A stretch of 9,871 nt of DNA, taken from positions 1 through 9,871 of the forward strand of contig JACVJH010000009.1 in assembly GCA_015711895.1 (NCBI GenBank), in the 5' to 3' direction. Below are positions 6,869 to 9,871 of the stretch, one piece after another; within the stretch, counting starts at the first letter, position 1, and each line of letters starts with the position of its first letter. The notes under the pieces are model-generated. The model was not told where the DNA came from. It ran no database searches and saw only the letters and a program-made list of their open reading frames with translations. The DNA is from Candidatus Solincola tengchongensis (lineage in GTDB: Bacteria > Actinomycetota > Geothermincolia > Geothermincolales > RBG-13-55-18). The translations under genes were made by a program, and so were the position numbers.

Positions 6869-7010
6869 GTTTTCACCTCCTTTTGTCCCGTTAGGCCGTT
6901 TCGTCGCGCCGTTCGCGTGGGTCGGAGACCCGCGAGGACGAGGACTTGCCGCGCGACGAGCTGGCCCGCGTCCAGCGGTGCGCGGCTTTTTTCTCCATCA
7001 ACCCTCGACA
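6869..7010 (-). other. 142-bp cheA-cheW spacer with candidate small frames
   Basis: The cheA stop TGA overlaps an ATG as TGATG, and a GAGGAGG purine run covers the last cheA codons. Two minus-strand frames start here: one from the overlapping ATG at 7011 (63 codons, running into cheW to 6820, ribosome site only 2 bases away) and one from 6998 (35 codons, stop at 6891, Ser/Arg-rich, ribosome site about 15 bases away). Neither spacing is good and neither product is recognisable. The spacer also holds the cheW ribosome site at its 3' end. I treat it as noncoding, perhaps regulatory. Confidence 0.45.
6966..6992 (+). terminator. Possible hairpin plus T-run, antisense to the operon
   Basis: On the plus strand CCGCG (6966-6970) can pair with CGCGG (6981-6985) across a 10-base loop, followed after one C by six Ts (6987-6992). 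This has the form of a short intrinsic terminator, but no plus-strand gene ends here. It may stop antisense transcripts, act as an RNA hairpin ahead of cheW on the other strand, or be chance in GC-rich DNA. Confidence 0.2.
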
Positions 7011-9815
7011 TCACCTCCTCACGGCCATGGCGAGCAGTTCCTGAGGGTCGATGATGAGGGCAACCCGGCCGCTCCCCATGATGGCACCCCCCGCTACCCC
7101 GGGAAGGCGCGGGAGTGCCTCCCCCAGTGGCTTGATGACCACCTGCTGCTGGCCCTCGATGTCGTCCACAAGCAGTCCGCATTTTCTCCCGTTCTCCCCC
7201 AGCACCAGGACCAGGGCTCGATACGGGTCCTCCTCCGCGCCCACAAGCGCGAAGAGGCGGTGGAGACGGAAAAGGGGGATGAGCTCCCCCCGGGAGAGGA
7301 TGACCTCGCCCTGTCCGGAGACCGTCTTGACCTGTCCCGGCTCGGGGCGGAAGGACTCCAGGATGGCTATGGAGGGAAGGATGTAGTTCTCCCCGGCCAC
7401 ACGGGTGACCATCCCGTCGATTATGGCCAGGGTGAGAGGCAGGCGCAGGGTAACCCTTGTCCCGCGGCCGAGAACGGAGTGGACTTCCACCCGCCCTCTG
7501 AGGGCCTCCACTGTGCGCTTCACTACGTCCATACCCACGCCCCGCCCGGAGATGTCGGTAACCTTCTCGGCGGTGGAGAAACCCTCGCGGAAGATGAGTT
7601 GAAGTATCTCCTCCCTGGATAGTTCCTCGCCCTCCCTCAAGAGACCCAGGGAGCGCGCCCTGGCCAGGACCTTCCGGTGGTCGATGCCTCTCCCGTCGTC
7701 CTCCAGCTCTATGACCACGCTCCCCCCCTGGTGATAACCGCGCAGGTGCAAACGACCCCTCTCCGGTTTCCCCGATGCCCGTCTTTCCTCCGCCGGCTCG
7801 ATGCCGTGGTCGATGGCATTGCGTATCATGTGCACCAGGGGGTTGGCGATCTCCTCGACCACGTTGCGGTCGATCTCCGTGTCCTCTCCCGAATATGTGA
7901 ACTCGACGGGGACTCCCGACCTCACGGAGAGGTCCCTGGCGGCTCTTGCCATTTTTTGGAATATACCTTTCAGTGAGACCATGCGCAGGGACATGGCCAA
8001 CTCCTGAAGCTCCCGCACGATCTTGGAAAGCTGCGAGAGGTTCTTGGCCAGGCGGGGGTTCCTGGTTAGGCGCAGCTCGTCCTCCTGTGCCACCATGGAA
8101 TGGGCGATGACCAACTCGCCGACCACGTCGATGAGCCCGTCCAGGCGGCGAGTGCTCACTTTTATGAAATGCTCGCTCCCGGCGCGAGCCGGAAGATGAC
8201 CGTCCGACACGGCATTGACCCCATCGTGGCGAGCCCCGCCGCCCTCGGCCACTTTTCCTGCCACAACGCCTGTGGGTGAAGGCGTGCGGGATGCGGATGG
8301 TTTCCCTTCCCGTGTGTCAGGCGGCGATACTGGCATTTCCTTCCATGAAAGAAGGCTTTGGAGGACCTGCGGATAGTTGACCGGCGACGAGTAACCCTTT
8401 CCGCGGGTGAAGCCCTCCACCCTTACGAGCATCTCCTTGAGCAGGTCGAGAGCCTGCAGGGCGAGGTCGGCGTATGCCCCTGTGAGTTCGATCTTCCCCT
8501 CCCTGGCCTCCGAGAGCAGGTTTTCCGCGGCATGGGCAATGTTCACCACGTCCTTGAGGTTGAGGAAACCAGCGCTTCCCTTGAGGTTATGAAAGCCACG
8601 AAAGGCCTCGTTGAGCCATTCCTTGGAGGTGGGGTCTCTTTCCAGTTCAAGGAGGGCTGTCTCCACTCTCTGGATGTCCTCCGGAGCCTCGGCTATGAAG
8701 TCGTTGAGCTCTTCCGGGTCGGCGTCGATCCCCGTCTGCGGCTCTATGTCCGAACGGACTTCTCCGGTGCCGGCGTCCTCCCGGAAAAGCCTTCCGCCGG
8801 ACGCGTCTTTGTCGAGAGCGGCGATGTCTTCCAAGATTTCCCTGATGCCTTCCGATCCGGTCTCAGAGCGTTTTCCTTCGAGGATGGATTGGAGGTGGCG
8901 GTGCATCAGGTCCTTGAAACGGAGGAGTCGATCGATCGCCACGGATGTATCGGGCAGCGCTTTGAGCGTCTCGGAGACGTCGGCGAAGAGCTCGACAAGC
9001 GCCTCCATCCCCAGAGACTCCGACCTGCCCGGAAGCCCGTCAAAATAACTGGCGGCGGGGGAAAGATCGGGGTTTTCCTTGTCCTCCTCGGAAAGCAAGA
9101 ACGCCTCCAGTTCGTCGAGGCGCTCGAGTTCTTCCTCGATACGAGTTTCCTCACCGGAAGAACCCGCATATCGGTATTGGCCGTCGGCGCCGCTGAGGGA
9201 GGCCAGGTCCTCCCGGACCATCCGCAGCAAAGTCTCCAGCATCTCTCCCGCTTCGGCGTCTCCTCCCTGCAATCGAAGAAGATGTTCCTTCACCGTCGCA
9301 AGTTTTTCCTTTATGGATCGGGGGAGGGCACGGATGGAAAGGTTGCGCTCCAGGATGTTCAACATGCCGGGCACGAAGGAAGGTTGAAATTCCTCGGCCA
9401 GACCCGTAAGGACGTCGACGTCCATGCACAGGTCCTCCAGTTCCTTGCGTTGGAGGTTCAACCGGGAGGTGACGGGCACATCACCGGCTACCCTGGTGTC
9501 CCCGCCATCGCCCTCCGCGGACAAGGCGTCTGACGGAGTAATCTTCTGCAGGGCGATGAGCATGCGGTCCAGAGCCCTGCAAAGCTCCTTGAACCCCCCC
9601 TTCCTGCCCCTGAGAAACTTTCCGGACGCCCTGGAGAAAGCATGCGCTTCCTTGACGATTCCCAGAGGAGGGGGTTTGAGAAGACCGAGTATCCTTTGGA
9701 GCCGGTGAGTCGCGTCGTCAAGCGATTCGCGGTCGTCCTCGTCGGCTAGGGCGAGGATGGAGGCAAGAGCCTCCAGTTCGACCACGATCTCCTGCAGCGG
9801 TGAAGGCGAACCCAT
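7011..9815 (-). CDS. cheA: CheA, chemotaxis histidine kinase with a long N-terminal extension
   Basis: This encodes 934 residues, well above the roughly 650-700 of a typical CheA. Residues 1-360 are an unusual, mostly helical extension with no clear match. Within it, AHAFSRASG (57-65) looks like a worn-down Hpt signature with His58. The main Hpt (P1) domain is about 364-465, with phosphosite His409 in FRGFHNLKGSAGF. Residues 466-548 are a Pro/Ser/Gly-rich linker where P2 would normally be; I see no P2. P3 dimerisation is about 549-622. The P4 ATPase is about 625-795: N-box HMIRNAIDHG with N666, G1 DDGRGID (706-712), F746, and G2 GRGVG (757-761). The CheW-like P5 is about 796-934. I place the start at ATG 9815 rather than GTG 9821, because AAGGGGGTGA (9827-9818) overlaps the GTG and gives a 5-base spacing to the ATG. 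It is the first gene of the cluster. Confidence 0.96.
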   Translation of the reverse strand: MGSPSPLQEIVVELEALASILALADEDDRESLDDATHRLQRILGLLKPPPLGIVKEAHAFSRASGKFLRGRKGGFKELCRALDRMLIALQKITPSDALSAEGDGGDTRVAGDVPVTSRLNLQRKELEDLCMDVDVLTGLAEEFQPSFVPGMLNILERNLSIRALPRSIKEKLATVKEHLLRLQGGDAEAGEMLETLLRMVREDLASLSGADGQYRYAGSSGEETRIEEELERLDELEAFLLSEEDKENPDLSPAASYFDGLPGRSESLGMEALVELFADVSETLKALPDTSVAIDRLLRFKDLMHRHLQSILEGKRSETGSEGIREILEDIAALDKDASGGRLFREDAGTGEVRSDIEPQTGIDADPEELNDFIAEAPEDIQRVETALLELERDPTSKEWLNEAFRGFHNLKGSAGFLNLKDVVNIAHAAENLLSEAREGKIELTGAYADLALQALDLLKEMLVRVEGFTRGKGYSSPVNYPQVLQSLLSWKEMPVSPPDTREGKPSASRTPSPTGVVAGKVAEGGGARHDGVNAVSDGHLPARAGSEHFIKVSTRRLDGLIDVVGELVIAHSMVAQEDELRLTRNPRLAKNLSQLSKIVRELQELAMSLRMVSLKGIFQKMARAARDLSVRSGVPVEFTYSGEDTEIDRNVVEEIANPLVHMIRNAIDHGIEPAEERRASGKPERGRLHLRGYHQGGSVVIELEDDGRGIDHRKVLARARSLGLLREGEELSREEILQLIFREGFSTAEKVTDISGRGVGMDVVKRTVEALRGRVEVHSVLGRGTRVTLRLPLTLAIIDGMVTRVAGENYILPSIAILESFRPEPGQVKTVSGQGEVILSRGELIPLFRLHRLFALVGAEEDPYRALVLVLGENGRKCGLLVDDIEGQQQVVIKPLGEALPRLPGVAGGAIMGSGRVALIIDPQELLAMAVRR

Positions 9816-9817
9816 AT

Positions 9818-9827
9818 TCACCCCCTT
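9818..9827 (-). promoter_or_regulatory. Ribosome binding site that decides the cheA start
   Basis: Read on the minus strand, AAGGGGGTGA differs by one base from the ideal AAGGAGGTGA. Its last G of the GGGGG run is 5 bases from the ATG at 9815. A GTG at 9821 is in frame but lies inside this site, so translation from it is unlikely. Confidence 0.6.
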
Positions 9828-9830
9828 GCG

Positions 9831-9855
9831 GTCTCGGGTCCTTTTAGTCTCGGGT
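9831..9855. repeat. 9-bp direct repeat upstream of cheA
   Basis: GTCTCGGGT occurs at 9831-9839 and again at 9847-9855, with a 16-bp period, directly ahead of the cheA ribosome site. Paired short repeats in a 5' region can be operator half-sites. The period is not an exact 10.5 or 21 bp helical spacing and the window ends 16 bp further on, so its role is open. Confidence 0.3.
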
Positions 9856-9871
9856 GCTATAGGGGTTACGA

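Noticed and set aside
6891..6998. 35-codon Ser/Arg-rich frame between cheA and cheW
   Set aside because: The ribosome site is about 15 bases away and the composition looks like random GC-rich sequence.
6096..7622. 508-codon plus-strand frame
   Set aside because: It is antisense to the MCP start, cheW and the cheA end, with no recognisable domain.
8358..9533. 391-codon plus-strand frame opposite the CheA N-terminal extension
   Set aside because: I considered it because the CheA extension is itself unusual. The CheA frame continues unbroken into a clear Hpt domain, has a strong ribosome site and good helical periodicity, so the plus-strand frame is the shadow.

Overview
The window is a high-GC stretch of bacterial chromosome carrying one complete chemotaxis signalling module. 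On the minus strand, in transcription order, lie cheA, cheW, a methyl-accepting chemotaxis protein (MCP) gene, cheR and cheB (9815 down to 1723). The plus strand of the left 1.7 kb carries the 3' end of a membrane-protein gene, a small highly charged protein gene, and a NarL/LuxR-type response regulator that converges on cheB with only 18 bp between the stops. I see no rRNA, tRNA, CRISPR array, insertion sequence or phage gene.

Organism: most genes have strong GGAGG-type ribosome sites, codons end mostly in G or C, and the small protein at 325-654 resembles, from memory, a short charged family found in motility clusters of Firmicutes and deep-branching thermophilic Actinomycetota. A high-GC Gram-positive-lineage bacterium, perhaps a deep-branching actinomycete, is my best guess. 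It is inference, not proof. The left edge may be the end of a flagellar cluster.

How the module works: the MCP senses through an extracytoplasmic helical domain and a cytoplasmic PAS domain. CheW couples it to CheA, which autophosphorylates on His409. CheR methylates and CheB demethylates the MCP, and CheB has its own phosphoreceiver for feedback from CheA. The MCP ends in a DFEEF tail after a long linker, a plausible docking peptide for CheR.

Points that depart from a textbook system: (1) CheA carries about 360 residues ahead of its Hpt domain, including a possible degenerate second Hpt with a His at residue 58; (2) CheA shows no P2 (CheY-docking) domain, only an approximately 80-residue linker; (3) there is no cheY, cheC, cheD, cheX or cheZ in the window, and the only free response regulator is a DNA-binding NarL-type protein; (4) the MCP PAS domain holds a three-cysteine motif; (5) the MCP gene is compositionally mosaic, with its PAS-coding part much richer in A+T than the signalling part. 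I do not claim a wholly new system. The layout is a recognisable chemotaxis operon with an unusual kinase.
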